A stretch of 64,000 nt of DNA from Sciurus carolinensis (Eukaryota; Chordata; Mammalia; Rodentia; Sciuridae): NCBI RefSeq assembly GCF_902686445.1, contig NC_062217.1:81797258-81861257 (forward strand). Direction: 5' to 3'. Of the stretch, positions 1-11,775 are shown in pieces; positions within the stretch are counted from its first letter, which is position 1; each line of letters opens with the position of its first letter. The translations under genes and the position numbers were made by a program. The notes below the pieces were generated by a model that worked only from the letters and a program-made list of their open reading frames with translations, had not been told where the DNA came from and ran no database searches.

Positions 1-269
1 AGTCTGCCAGCATATCGACGCCTTTTTTGAGTGCAGATTGCTCACTGACAGGCATCTATCATCCGCCATTTGCCTGCCTCTCACCTGTCCATCACCTGCC
101 TTCCACCTATCCATCACCCAACGCAGAGGTTCACGTCCCGATCGTCCGACAACAGTCAGCAAACTGATCGCCCACCGCTGGTGGAGCACCAGCTGCCACC
201 TGGAAGTTCACTGTGACAGTACCTGCAGGTTTGATTACATGTGGCTGCCGCCATTTTGAGACAACAGCC

Positions 270-555
270 AAGCCCCGTAGGTCCCCTGGCCAGACTGACT
301 GAGGCCCGTCTCCAGGATCCCTCAGCCCAACCAATCACTCCCTGCCTCTAAGGCCCTCACATCAACTGGCTGCTCCCTGCCGCCAGGACCCCCAGACCAA
401 CTGACTGTGTCCTATCACCGGGACCCCAGACAGACTGATTGCACCCGGCCTCCAGGATCCCACAACCACACCAAACACACCCGACCTCCAGGACCCCTGC
501 CTGACCAACCGCATCCTGCCTCCAGGACCTCCAGCTGACCACCTCCATACCCGGA
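270..555 (+). repeat. Degenerate ~35-bp tandem repeat in L1 5' region
   Basis: A core like CCTCCAGGACC recurs near 276, 311, 346, 383, 418, 452, 487 and 522, giving a period of 34-37 bp over about eight units. Units are diverged. Tandem 5'UTR units are known as promoter monomers in rodent L1s, though usually longer; whether this array drives transcription is unknown. Confidence 0.65.
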
Positions 556-744
556 GCTGCAGCTCCCCATTTGCCAACACATTTTGAAGCCAGAGCGGCC
601 ATCTTGGATAATCCTGGAAGCCATAGCTCCAATCTTTAGGTGGGGCAAATCCCATCCTGAGGCGCCTGCTGGAGGCTTGATGCTCATTGTCAGGTACCTC
701 TCAAGCATTAGGCTACTGAACTCTGGGAGGTTTCATTACTATAT

Positions 745-1130
745 GAATGTTATACTATAGATTTTCTTTTTTCTCCTTATTGAAAAAATTTAAGTTTTTA
801 TTTCTTTACTTTTCTTGCTCTCTTTTCCCTTTGTTTACCTGTTCCCTCAGAGTCTCTTTCTCCCTTTTTTGCATGCTAATATCCAATTTCTTTTGATTAC
901 ACTCTCACCCTTTCTATTATCTAGAACTTCTGTATATTCTTTTCTTATCCCATTAACAGCCACATTCTACATCCCTCTGCATCCTCTTTGTCCTCCATTT
1001 GAATCTGCAGACCTTATTGCAAATCTGTTTGTTTTACTGAAGATAATATTTGAACTCATTCTGTTTATTATGACAATTTTGTTATTGTCCTCATAGGGGC
1101 TATTTGGTCTAGGATCGCATAGTGTCTGAA
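745..1130 (+). other. Pyrimidine-rich block of L1 5'UTR
   Basis: A T/C-rich stretch with no coding sense, lying between a segment near 705-740 (AGGCTACTGAA) and one near 1190-1215 (CACTATAAGCC-like) that are adjacent in the L1 at 31611-37884. A related block occurs at about 56640-57240 in the third L1. It looks like a subfamily-specific 5'UTR segment present in two of the three copies. Confidence 0.6.
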
Positions 1131-1252
1131 TTGGGCACCGCTAATATTGATCTCCCCTTAAAGAAAGGGTTTTGGAAACCTATAGGGCCACTATAAGCCT
1201 ATAGGGAGAAATCTGCAATACCCAAGATCTGCACTGCTAGAGGGGAAGATAC

Positions 1253-2280
1253 ATGAACAACATGAAAAAATAAGGGAAGAAAATGATCCAAACAAATCTA
1301 GATTCTATAGTAATAGAATCCAATGACAGTATGTTAGAAGAAATGTTAGAAAAGGACTTCAGATTATACATGATTAAGATGATTTGCGAAGCAAAGGATG
1401 AGATAAGAGAACAAATGCAGGCAATGAATGATAATACCAATAAGCTGAAAGAGCAACTGCAGGAAGCAAAAGATCATTTCAACAAAGAGGTAGAGATTCT
1501 CAAAAAAAAAAAAAAAAATGGAAATCCTTGAAATGAAGGAAACAATAAACCAAATAAAAAACTCAATGGAAAGCATCACCAAAAGACTAGACCACTTGGA
1601 AGACAGAACCTCAGACAATGAAGAGAAGACAAAATATTTAATCTTGAAAATAAAGTTGCCCAAACAGAGAAGATGGTAAGAAATCATGAACAGGATCTCC
1701 AAGAACTATGGGACATCATGAAAAGACCAAATTTAAGAATTATTGGGATTGAGGAAGGCACAGAGATACAAACCAAAGGAATGAACAACCTATTCAATGA
1801 AATAATATCAGAAAATTTCCCAAACCTGAAGAATGAAGTGGAAAATCAAATATAAGAGGCTTACAGAACACCAAATGCACAAAATCACAACAGATCCACA
1901 CCAAGGCATATTATAATGAAAATGCCTAACATTCAAAATAAAGATAGGATTTTGAAGGCCGCGAGAGAAAAGCATCAGATTACATATAGGGAGAGACCAA
2001 TACGGATAACAGCCGACTTCTCAACCCAGACACTAAAAGCTAGAAGGGCCTGGAACAACATATTTCAAGCTCTGAAAGAACATGGTTGCCAACCAAGAAT
2101 CCTATACCCAGCAAAACTATCCTTCAGATTTGAAGATGAAATAAAATCCTTCCATGATTAACAAAAGTTAAAAGAATTTACAAATAGAAAGCCTGCACTA
2201 CAGAATGTTCTCAACAAAATATTCCATGAGGAGGAAATGAAAAACAACAATGGAGGTCAGCAAAGGGAGGAACTACCCTA
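1253..2280 (+). pseudogene. L1 ORF1 remnant
   Basis: Relics of the L1 RNA-binding protein ORF1p. The first ATG at 1253 meets a stop after six codons (AAA TAA). An open stretch at 1283-1531 encodes the coiled-coil part, then a run of 17 A at 1502-1518 shifts the frame. The C-terminal RNA-binding part is recognisable at 1916-2161 (NIQNKDRILKAAREK, ILYPAKLSFRFEDEIKSF). Several stops and frameshifts make it non-functional. Confidence 0.85.
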
Positions 2281-2336
2281 GAGAAAAACCACTCAAAGGA
2301 GAAACCAAGCCAACTTAAAAACCAAAAATAAGCCAA

Positions 2337-5300
2337 ATGACTGGGAATACAAATCATATCTTAATAATAACCCTGAACGTTAATGGCCTAAACTCATCAA
2401 TCAAAAGACATAGACTGGCAGATTGGATTAAAAAGAAAGACCCAACAATATGCTGCCTGCAAGAGACTCATCTCATAGAAAAAGACATCCACAGACTAAA
2501 GGTGAAAGGATGGGAAAAAAACTACCACGCACATGGACTCAGTAAAAAAGCGGGGGTTTCTATCCTTATATCAGGTAAAGTGGACTTCAAGCCAAAGTTA
2601 GTCAGAGGGATAAAGAAGGATATTTCATACTGCTTAAGGGAACCATAAATCAGGAAGACATAATGATAGTAAATATTTATGCCCCAAACAATGGTGCATC
2701 CCTGTACATCAAACAAATCCTTCTAAATTTCAGAAATCACAAAGACCACAACACAACAATTCTGGGTGACTTTAATGCACCACTGTCACCACTAGATAGA
2801 TCTTCCAAACAAAATCCAACCAAAGAAACCATAAAACTCAATAACACAATCAATAACCTAGACTTAATAGACATATATAGAATATTCCATCCACCAACTA
2901 GCAGATTCATTTTCTTCTCAGCAGCACATGGAACCTTCTCAAAAATAGACCATATGTTATGCCACAAAGCAGCCCTTAGGAAATGCAAAAAAAATAGAGA
3001 TACTGCCTTGTGGTCTATCAGATCATAATGAACTAATAATAGAAATCAATGACAAAATAAAAATCAGAAATTACTCCAACACCTGGAGACTAAACAATAT
3101 GCTATTGAATGAAACATGGATAACAAAAAACATCAGGGAGGAGATAAAAAAATTCTTAGAGGTCAATGATAACAATGATACAACATATCAAAATCTCTGG
3201 GACACTATGAAAGCACTACTAAGAGGAAAATTCATTGCATGGAGCGCATTCCAGAAAAGAACGAAAAGTCAACAACTAAATGACCTAACATTACAGCTCA
3301 AAGTCCTAGAAAAAGAAGAACAGAATAACGGCAAAAGTAGTAAAAGACAGGAAATAATTAAAATCAGAGCTGAAATCAATGAAATTGAAACCAAAGAAAC
3401 AATTCAAAAAATTGACAAAACAAAAAGTTGGTTCTTTGAGAAAGTAAACAAAATAGACAAACCCTTAGCCACACTAACAAACAGAAGGAGAGGGAAAATT
3501 CAAATTACTAAAATTCGTGATGAAAAAGGAAATAATGCGACAGACACCACTGAGATACAGAACATAATGAGAAGCTACTTTGAAAATCTGTATGCCAACA
3601 AAATAGAAACTACCGAAGACATTGACAAATTTCTAGAGACATATGCTCCTCCCAAACTGAACCAGGAGGACATACACAATTTAAACAGATCAATATCAAG
3701 CAATGAAATAGAACAAGCCATTAAAAATCTACCATCCAAGAAAAGCCCAGGACCAGACGGATTCTCAGCCGAGTTCTACAAGACCTTCAAAGAAGAACTC
3801 ATTCCAATACTTCTCAAAGTATTCCAGGAAATAGAAAAGGAGGGTACCCTACCAAACTCATTCTATGAAGCTAATATCACCCTCATAACCAAACCAGGCA
3901 AAGACACATCAAGGAAAGAAAATTTTAGACCAGTATCATTGATGAATATAGATGCAAAGATCCTTAACAAAATATTGGCAAACCGTATCCAAAAACATAT
4001 TATTGTGCACCACGATCAAGTGGGGTTCATTCCTGGAATGCAAGGATGGTTGAACATCCGTAAATCAATAAATGTAATCCATCATGTCAATAGACTTAAG
4101 GATAAGAATCATATGGTTATTTCAATTGACGCAGAAAAAGCGTTCGACAAAATACAACACCCCTTCATGCTCAAAACACTAGAAAAAATAGGGATAGTAG
4201 GAACATACCTGAACATTGTAAAGGCTATTTATGCTAAGCCCGTGGCCAACATCATTCTTAATGGAGAAAAATTGAATCCATTCCCTTTAAAAATGGGAAC
4301 AAGACAGGGATGTCCTCTTTCACCACTTCTATTCAACATTGTCCTCGAAACTCTAGCCAGAACAATTAGGCAGACTAAAGAAATTAAAGGGATACGAATA
4401 GGAAAAGAGGAACTTAAGCTGTCACTATTTGCAGATGACATGATTCTATATTTAGAAGATCCAAAAACCTCCTCCAGAAAACTTCTAGACCTCATTAATG
4501 AATTCAGCAAAATAGCAGGCTATAAAATCAACACGCATAAATCTAAAGCATTTTTACACACAAGTGATGAAACAGCTGAAAGGGAAATGAGGAAAACAAC
4601 TCCATTCGCAATAACCTCAAAAAAAATAAAATACTTGGGAATCAATCTAACCAATGAGGTAAAAGATCTCTACAATGAAAACTACAAAACATTGAAGAAA
4701 GAAATTGAGGAAGACCTTAGAAGATGGAAAGATCTCCCATGTTCTTGGATAGGAAGAATTAATATTGTCAAAATGGTCATACTATCAAAAGTGCTAAACA
4801 GATTCAATGCAATTCCAATTAAAATCCCAATGACGTACCTTACAGAAATAGAGCAAGCAATCATGAAATTCATCCGGAAGAATAAGAAACCTAGAATAGC
4901 TAAAGCAATCCTTATGAGACAGGGGGTATCGCAATACCAGAACTTCAACCATACTACAAAGCAATAGTAACAAAAATGGCATAGTATTGGCACCAAAATA
5001 GACAGGTAGATCAATGGTACAGAATAGAGGACACAGACACAAACCCAAATAAATACAATTTTCTAATACTAGACAAAGGTGCCAAAAATATGCAAAGAGA
5101 AAAGATAGCCTCTTCAACAAATGGTGCTGGGAAAACTGGAAATCCATAAGCAACAGAATGAAACTAAACCCATATCTCTCACCCTGCACAAAACTAAACT
5201 CAAAATGGATCAAGGACCTTGAAATCAGACCAGAGACCCTGCATCTTATACAAGGAGAAGTAGGTCCATATCTTCAACTTGTTGGCTTAGGATCAGACTC

Positions 5301-6145
5301 CCTTAACAGGACTCCCATAGCACAAGAAATAAAAGCAAGAATCAATAACTGGGATAGATTCAAACTAAAAAGCTGTCTCTCAGCAAAGGAAACTATCAGC
5401 AATGCGAAGAGAGAGCCTACAGAGTGGGAGAATATCTTTGCCACTCATACTTCAGATAGAGCACTAATTTCCAGAATATATAAAGAACTCAAAAAACTCT
5501 ACACCAAGAATACAAATAACCCAATCAACAAATGGGCTAAGGATATGAATAGATGCTTCACAGAAGAAGATCTACAAGCAATCAACAAACATATGAAAAA
5601 AATGTTCACCATCTTTAGTAATAAGAGAAATGCAAATCAAAACTACACTAAAATTCCATCTCACCCCAATTAGAATGGCGATTATCAAGAATACAAGCAA
5701 CAATAGGTGTTGGCGAGGATGTGGGGAAAAAGGTACATTCATACATTGCTGGTGGGGATGCAAATTAGTGCAGCCACTCTGGAAAGCAATGCAGAGATTC
5801 CTTAAAAAACTTGGAATGGACCCACCATTTGACCCAGCTATCCCACTCCTCGGCCTATATCCGAAGGACTTAAAATCAGCACACTACAGAGATATAGCCA
5901 CATCAATGTTCATAGCTGCTCAACTCACAATAGCCAGACTGTGGAACCAACCTAGATGCCCTTCAATTGATGAATGGATAAAGAAACTGTGGTATATATA
6001 TACAATGGAATATTACTCAGTTATAAAGAATAATAAAATTATGGCATTTGCAGGCAAATGGATGAAATTGGAGAATATCATGCTAAGTGAGATAAGCCAA
6101 TCTCAAAAATCCAAAAGACGAATGATCTCACTGATAAGCAGATAA
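2337..6145 (+). pseudogene. L1 ORF2 remnant (endonuclease and reverse transcriptase)
   Basis: Relic of the L1 endonuclease/reverse transcriptase. Endonuclease motifs appear at 2337-3028 in two frames (NVNGLNSSIKRHRLADWI, CCLQETHL, LGDFNAP, SKIDHM). The reverse transcriptase is in one 622-codon open stretch at 3099-4967. It holds [50 protein letters not shown] and the catalytic FADD near residue 445. The C-terminal Cys-rich motif ([15 protein letters not shown]) is at about 5707-5756. At least four frame changes (near 2650, 3010, 4920-5150 and 5640) inactivate it. The long open RT segment shows it is only moderately old. Confidence 0.9.
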
Positions 6146-6237
6146 TGACACATAATGGGGGGTGGGAAGGGTACAAGAATGGAGGAAGGAGGGACTGTAT
6201 ATTGGGAAAAGAGTGGTGGGAGGGGTGGGGGGGGAGA

Positions 6238-6773
<536 letters not shown>

Positions 6774-6879
6774 CTAAATCAAAGAAAAAAAGAAATTTGC
6801 ATCAGGAGAGTAATAAGAAACCAAGAGCAATAAATGAAGTCTTCCCTTCCATACGTTCCAAAATCTGTATTAAATTTAT

Positions 6880-6985
6880 TTTTTTATTTTTTATTGGCTC
6901 TTTATAGTTACACGTGATAGCAGAACCCACTTTGACATCATTATACACACATAGTGTATCAATTGAAATGAGTTGATTTCCTTAA
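6880..6985 (-). mobile_element. L1 3'-end fragment, antisense
   Basis: TTTTTATTGGCTCTTTATAG followed by tract sequence resembling the reverse complement of a rodent L1 3'UTR tail (TATTGG...TAGTTACACGTGATAGCAGAA). The boundary on the right is uncertain. Confidence 0.5.
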
Positions 6986-7589
6986 AGTAAGTGAATTAGT
7001 AACAAAAAATAGCTTTAATGTTTAGACCAATTGCAAACCTTTTCTGTTACTAATTCTATAGCCAAATTGTACAGAAATGTGCAAAGGAAGCTTCAATAAT
7101 AGCTCTGGCACTATCTATAAAACAAAATTTAAGTCCTGCCACACACTGTCTCAATGACATATTCACTCTTGAAGATACTGCCATGCCCTCATACAGTATG
7201 CAGATCTTAAGATTCCACCCCGCAACTGGAGTAAGAAGGCACGTCCTGAAACAGCACAGGACAAATCTGCAGCTTCTCAATCACTATCACAATTAAGATG
7301 CATATGAAGAAGAGAGCATGCATCTTAGATGACATCACTTTTCAAGATGGGATGTTTTACAGACTCAAATACATGATGTTCTCGAAACACAAAGGCAAAA
7401 GGGGAAATCACTAAGTAGGCCAACAAGACCTACAAGATGCAACCATGTTAGCAAGATTAACCGAATATGAAAGAGATAATTACAAATTCAAGTGTGGTGG
7501 GCCGGTCAGGCTATTTTGGGCCAGTGATAGAAAAGGCAGGAAGAACTCGGCTGTGAGACATAAGAGCTCAGGGCAGGTTTTGGGTGCTA

Positions 7590-7690
7590 CCAAGTCATGT
7601 TGACTGTGGAAAAGTCACCTTATCCCCCATTAGCTCTGTTTCCACACCTATGAAATAAAGGGTCTGTCCAGAAGATTGCAACATCCTTCT
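7590..7690 (+). repeat. MIR-like SINE fragment
   Basis: Contains the MIR-type string GAAAAGTCACCTTATC...CTGTTTCCACACCTATGAAATAAAGGG, similar to the conserved core of mammalian-wide MIR. Diverged and short. Confidence 0.4.
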
Positions 7691-8084
7691 ACACGTCATT
7701 CTGGGTAATTATGTCATGGATTTGTGAGGGAGGGTGACTAACAATTGGCCCAGAGGAAACTGATTTCTCAGTGGTTTTCTATAGAGGGGTCAAGAGTGTT
7801 GCTGAATGATTGATAACTTCCAGAAATCCTGGAAAATCCAGAAAAACCAAGTCTAAGAAACAGTGTTTTACTATTTTATAGAAGAGAGATTAATAATATG
7901 AATTGCTTACTCTGTACTTTTTCTTAATGACAAAACAAGTAAACTGAGAATTATTTCTTAAAGCAACAAAAAGGGACTTCAAGTAAAGAAAAATTAATCT
8001 CCCTAAAGTAGTCAAATGTTATGCCAAATATAAAATCGGTACACTAAGGGCAATTATGCTTCACCCATGAGTAAGTTTTTTAAT

Positions 8085-8330
8085 ATTTGTTCCTTATTTT
8101 AATTGTACACATTTGTGGGGTTCAGTGTGTAATTTGATACATGCACAGAAAGTACAAGGAGATCAAATCAAGGTAGCTGGCATTTCTGTCTCCTTAAACA
8201 TTTTTAGATTTTTGATCATACATAATTGTACATATCTAGGGAGGTAGAGTGATATTTCAATACATGTATACAATGTGTATTGACCAAATCCACATAATTA
8301 ATATTTCATTAACTTACATAAATAATAAGT
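8085..8330 (-). mobile_element. Ancient L1 3'UTR fragment, antisense
   Basis: TTTTAATTGTACACATTTGT-type sequence, GATACATGCACAGAAAGT and a second ATTGTACATATCTAGGGAGG...TTGACCAAATC motif match the reverse complement of old mammalian L1 3' ends. Diverged, with no nearby target duplication recognised. Confidence 0.55.
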
Positions 8331-8682
8331 TTCAAATAAGCTTTACACAGACCAAGTCTGGAGGTATAAAAGTAGAGTAGAATCTGCCTCCAAAAAGCAG
8401 TGATTCCTTCAGCCTTTTTGAAAAAGAATTAGGCAATATCAAAATATTAAAAACATGAAAATTTCATAATAAGGAACCATCAAGACTTGCTATCACTCAC
8501 CCTACTGAGTCTTAATTGATACTAAAGGTTCCAACTCAAAACCTCTAACCTATGCACACTTTCCCTATATCACCCTGGGTGTTTCTTGAGCACCTCCCAT
8601 TTTTTAGACCCTGTTCGTGGCACCCAAAAACAATTATATTCTGAACACTTTTTTAAACTGAAAAAGGCAACTAAAGACCATA

Positions 8683-9027
8683 CAGTCATCCCTTGGTATC
8701 CTCAGGTGCTTGGTTTCTGGAATCCCAAAGACACCAAAACCCAGGGATACTAAGTCCCTTATATAAAATGGCATAGCGTGTGCATAGAACCTATGCACGC
8801 CTCCAGTATACTTCCCTTCTGTATCATCTCTTAATGGCTTACTTAATATAGTTCAAATGCTATTGTAAATAGTTGTTTTAGTGTATCATTTAGGGAATAA
8901 TGACAAGAAAAAAAAAGTCTGTTCATGTTCAGTACAGATGCAGCCATCACAGACTCAACTACATTTTCAATCTGAGGTTGGATCCATCTATGGTACAGAA
9001 CCTGTGGATGTGAGGGCCAACTATGCA
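8683..9027. mobile_element. MER2-like (Tigger-type) DNA transposon fossil
   Basis: Starts CAGTCATCCCTTGGTATCCT and continues CCAAAACCCAGGGATAC...CCTTATATAAAATGGCATAG, as in MER2-family non-autonomous elements. It ends near GATGTGAGGGCCAACTATGCA, the other inverted terminus. An open frame at 8881-9204 overlaps it and is not a gene. Two relatives lie at 27343-27692 and 41806-42122. Confidence 0.7.
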
Positions 9028-9329
9028 GGACAATTCCCTATTCCCAAATGGGCTCAAAAGTCTCCAGAAAGAAAGGGACACCACATGACTAATCAAATCT
9101 CTTATTTTACTATATATAATTTTGGAAAGACTGTTAGGAGAATACGGAAGACAGACAAATTTGCCTGGCAAACGAGAGAAGGGTCAAAAAGAAGACAAAT
9201 GTAGTCTGAAATGAGCCCAAAACTCACAGATTCTTATCAAAGTATGATTTTACTAATGAAAAACCCAGTGTAGAATGAAAGAATGTAAGTTAAAAAAAGA
9301 AAAAGTGAAAACTCAAGACCCAGAAGTCA

Positions 9330-9608
9330 GTTGTGGCAGCACAATTATGCCTATAATTCCTGCCACTTAGGAGGCTGTGGCAGGAGGATCGCAAGTCTGA
9401 GGCAACTCAGGAAGACCCTGTCTGTCTTAAAATAAAAAGGGCCAAACAATTAGGCCTATAATTCCTGCCACTTAGGAGGCTGTGGCAGGAGGATCGCAAG
9501 TCTGAGGCAACTCAGGAAGACCCTGTCTTAAAATAAAAAGGGCCAAAGATGTGTCTCAGTGGTTAAGTACCCAAAGGCACTCTGGGTACTATCCCTCACC
9601 CATGTGAG
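9330..9608 (+). mobile_element. B1-ID composite SINE with internal tandem duplication
   Basis: A 7SL-derived B1 part (CCTATAATTCCTGCCACTTAGGAGGCTG...GAAGACCCTGTCT) is followed by an ID-like tail (GATGTGTCTCAGTGGTTAAGTACCCAAAGG). The B1 body occurs twice, beginning at 9349 and 9454, i.e. a 105-bp offset. The first unit has an extra TCTG near its end. The copies are otherwise almost identical, so the duplication is much younger than the element. Confidence 0.8.
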
Positions 9609-10134
9609 TGGAACACTGGTGGGCGGAGATACCAGCTTGCTGGGGAGAAGCTGTGCTCTGTACCAAGCATGTTCTCTTAAATCACAATCTACCCTGCTAT
9701 ACTAAGAATTTTAAAGTATGGATGTGAACATGAACCATTCAAGAAAAGATAGAAAAATCTGCTGTGATCTCTAAGTAGATTTAGAAAATATTATCAAAGA
9801 ACACCTTTAATTTTTGTCTATAAAGTTCTACTTTATTACAAAATTTTGCCCACAAATTTAAGCCTTGACTTTCTGGCAAAAAACACACTAACAAAACTAT
9901 AAAAACTACTGTATGATTCACTTTGTCCTTAAAGTGAACAAAAAGAAAAAAAGCCTACCTCCCATCAAGGCTTCAAGAATTTTTCTAGCCCTTGGATGAC
10001 TGAGACATGTCACCAGCATCTTCTCAGACAAGTATGAGGGAGACATCCTACACTGGGCAGGGAGGCATAATGCCCGACTGGAGAGACAGCTGGCAGTCTC
10101 CAGTCAGTCAGTCATTCACTAAACCAGGGATCCT

Positions 10135-10225
10135 GGAGAAGGGTATTCATTTTCTCATCTATAAAATGAAGATAGCACCCACCTCATAGGGTGGTTGGGA
10201 AGTTTCTGATGTATAAAATAAAATC
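10135..10225 (+). repeat. MIR-like SINE fragment
   Basis: TTCATTTTCTCATCTATAAAATGAAGATAGCACCCACCTCATAGGG is the typical MIR 3' core (TTTCCTCATCTGTAAAATGGG...). Short and diverged. Confidence 0.45.
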
Positions 10226-10768
10226 ATAATCTTTAGTTGCAATGCATGCAAATTCCAACTGCAGTGATTTCAATGTAAGAGACAGACATACGTCAAAGTA
10301 CAACTCAGTAGAGGAAAGAAGAGTTCAGGGTGAAGGTAAGAAAGACACTGATTCCCCGGAATATTCCAAACAAAATGTAAATGTGAGTAATACACACCCT
10401 TCGAATTGCCCCCACACATTTCATGGGGTTGCCTAGTATTTGATTATATGAGCCTTGTTTTCCCTGTCATTTGCTCCTGACAAACACTTTTTTAAAAAGG
10501 TTTGAAATGATATTCTACTGTATTTTTTTACCATGTTTTTATACTATTCTATTTGCAGGTAACTTTTATGTGACAAAATATAGGAAAAAGCAAGTCAAAG
10601 GCAAGTGAAATTTATATTTATTAGTACTTTCAGATACCATAGAGCTCTTCAGACGTCATAGCCACAGTCACAGCTGTTCTTGCAAAATCTCTCCATAGTT
10701 GTTCTGCTAACACTTATCTGCCCGCCTGCTCCTGTCACCACTATCAAAATTCACAAAGAGGTTCTCAC

Positions 10769-10846
10769 CTGCCCAAGCTCTTCATTAAGGTTTGATGTCC
10801 TGGCCATTGCAGGAGTATCATTTCCTACATAATACATATCTATATC
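10769..10846 (-). CDS. ATP8A2: ATP8A2 coding exon: lead-in to P domain
   Basis: 78 bp, 26 whole codons: [20 protein letters not shown] then [16 protein letters not shown] immediately precedes the phosphorylation loop in all P4-ATPases. The acceptor is CTTTCTCAG and the donor CAG/GTGAGAA. The two flanking introns are short (801 bp upstream, 3995 bp downstream). Confidence 0.95.
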
Positions 10847-11169
10847 CTGAGAAAGAGAGAGAGAGAGTGCACTTTGGAAAACATGTACCATTGATTCTTT
10901 ACTCAGATTAACACAGAAGCTAAGAATAGGCACCTTAAAACCTTTCTGTTTTAATATAAACACAAATTTTTAGTTTTGAGGTGAAAACAAAGACTATGTT
11001 ATGTTACAGAAACCTTGGAATTTAAGAAGGAAAATATAGTCCCTCATTCACAGGAATCCTGTGAAGATCAAATAAAAATACACGTAAATGTGTCTAGTCT
11101 GCAAATACTGGCTGCTGAAGTCCAATGATTAAGGGCCATGAAAATTCAGTAAAAAAAATCCCAACTCTA

Positions 11170-11262
11170 AGACTAGGGGTGTAGCTCAGTGGTAAAGTAA
11201 GTGCTTAGCATTCACAAGGTCCTGAATTCTATGCCCAGCATATACACATGTACAACTCTATC
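11170..11262 (+). mobile_element. ID-type SINE
   Basis: ACTAGGGGTGTAGCTCAGTG is the tRNA-like A-box region. GGTCCTGAATTCTATGCCCAGCA is the diverged B-box part. This is the family of tRNA-derived SINEs found throughout the window. Confidence 0.75.
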
Positions 11263-11647
11263 CCTCCAATCGAGTCCAAGTTTAGTTTCACAATGAATTT
11301 TGGTGAATAATGAACACATATTTAAGAGTGTGTTTCCTTGGCACTAAATCAGACTTTAAAAGCATCTACACCAGTTGCAGCCAGATACCAAGCACCTGCT
11401 GAGCATTCTGCCTCCACTATCTCACTTAGTCTTTAGGATCACCCTGTGAATGGGTAGGTACACTGTCCTCCCCATTTCTCAGGGGCATGCTTACCAGTTC
11501 TCTGTTTGGCCAGCTTAATCCTCAGACCTAATCATAAATGGACTCCATTCTTCCTTTTCTGGGAGCCCAATTAAATGACAAAGGCTTGAGAGAGAATTAG
11601 AAAGCAGGATTTGGAATTTCTCCAGCATCCCAAACCTTAATACTCAC

Positions 11648-11775
11648 CCAGTTTATAAAAAGGGCTTGTGTATATTTTACAACCTCAAGAGTCACCAGCA
11701 GACTGATGGGAATTAGATTGTTGTATAAGATGATGAACGTCAATAGGTTATATCCAAAATTATCCGAGGTTGAGT
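11648..11775 (-). CDS. ATP8A2: ATP8A2 coding exon: TM4 with PISL motif
   Basis: 128 bp reading (D)[20 protein letters not shown] and [22 protein letters not shown]. The PISL motif in TM4 replaces the PEGL of ion pumps and contains the hydrophobic-gate Ile that controls lipid passage in P4-ATPases. [13 protein letters not shown] leads into the phosphorylation domain. The acceptor is TCTTCCACAG and the donor TGG/GTGAGTA. The phase is 1 in, 0 out. Confidence 0.96.

Larger units (their letters stand above)
1..6237 (+). mobile_element. L1 retrotransposon, long, decayed, 3' truncated
   Basis: Rodent-type L1 on the plus strand, antisense to ATP8A2. It consists of a 5' region (about 1-1250), an ORF1 remnant, an ORF2 remnant and a G-rich 3'UTR start. 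The left end may lie outside the window; I saw no clear 5' terminus. The 5' region resembles that of the copy at 55600-57930, sharing a pyrimidine-rich block, and differs from that of the minus-strand copy at 31611-37884. At the right, homology to that copy stops after the G-rich tract near 6237. The last part of the 3'UTR and the poly(A) tail are missing. Confidence 0.9.

Noticed and set aside
270..555. CRISPR array
   Set aside because: Repeats are degenerate and contiguous without spacers, and the genome is mammalian.
3099..4967. 622-codon open reading frame as a functional host gene
   Set aside because: It is the reverse transcriptase part of an L1 ORF2 whose other parts lie in different frames; no host gene structure surrounds it.
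7056..7280. Possible Cys-rich small protein on the minus strand
   Set aside because: No splice, start or domain support; random open frame in intron.
8881..9204. 107-codon open frame
   Set aside because: It overlaps the end of a MER2-like transposon and has no domain or codon bias.
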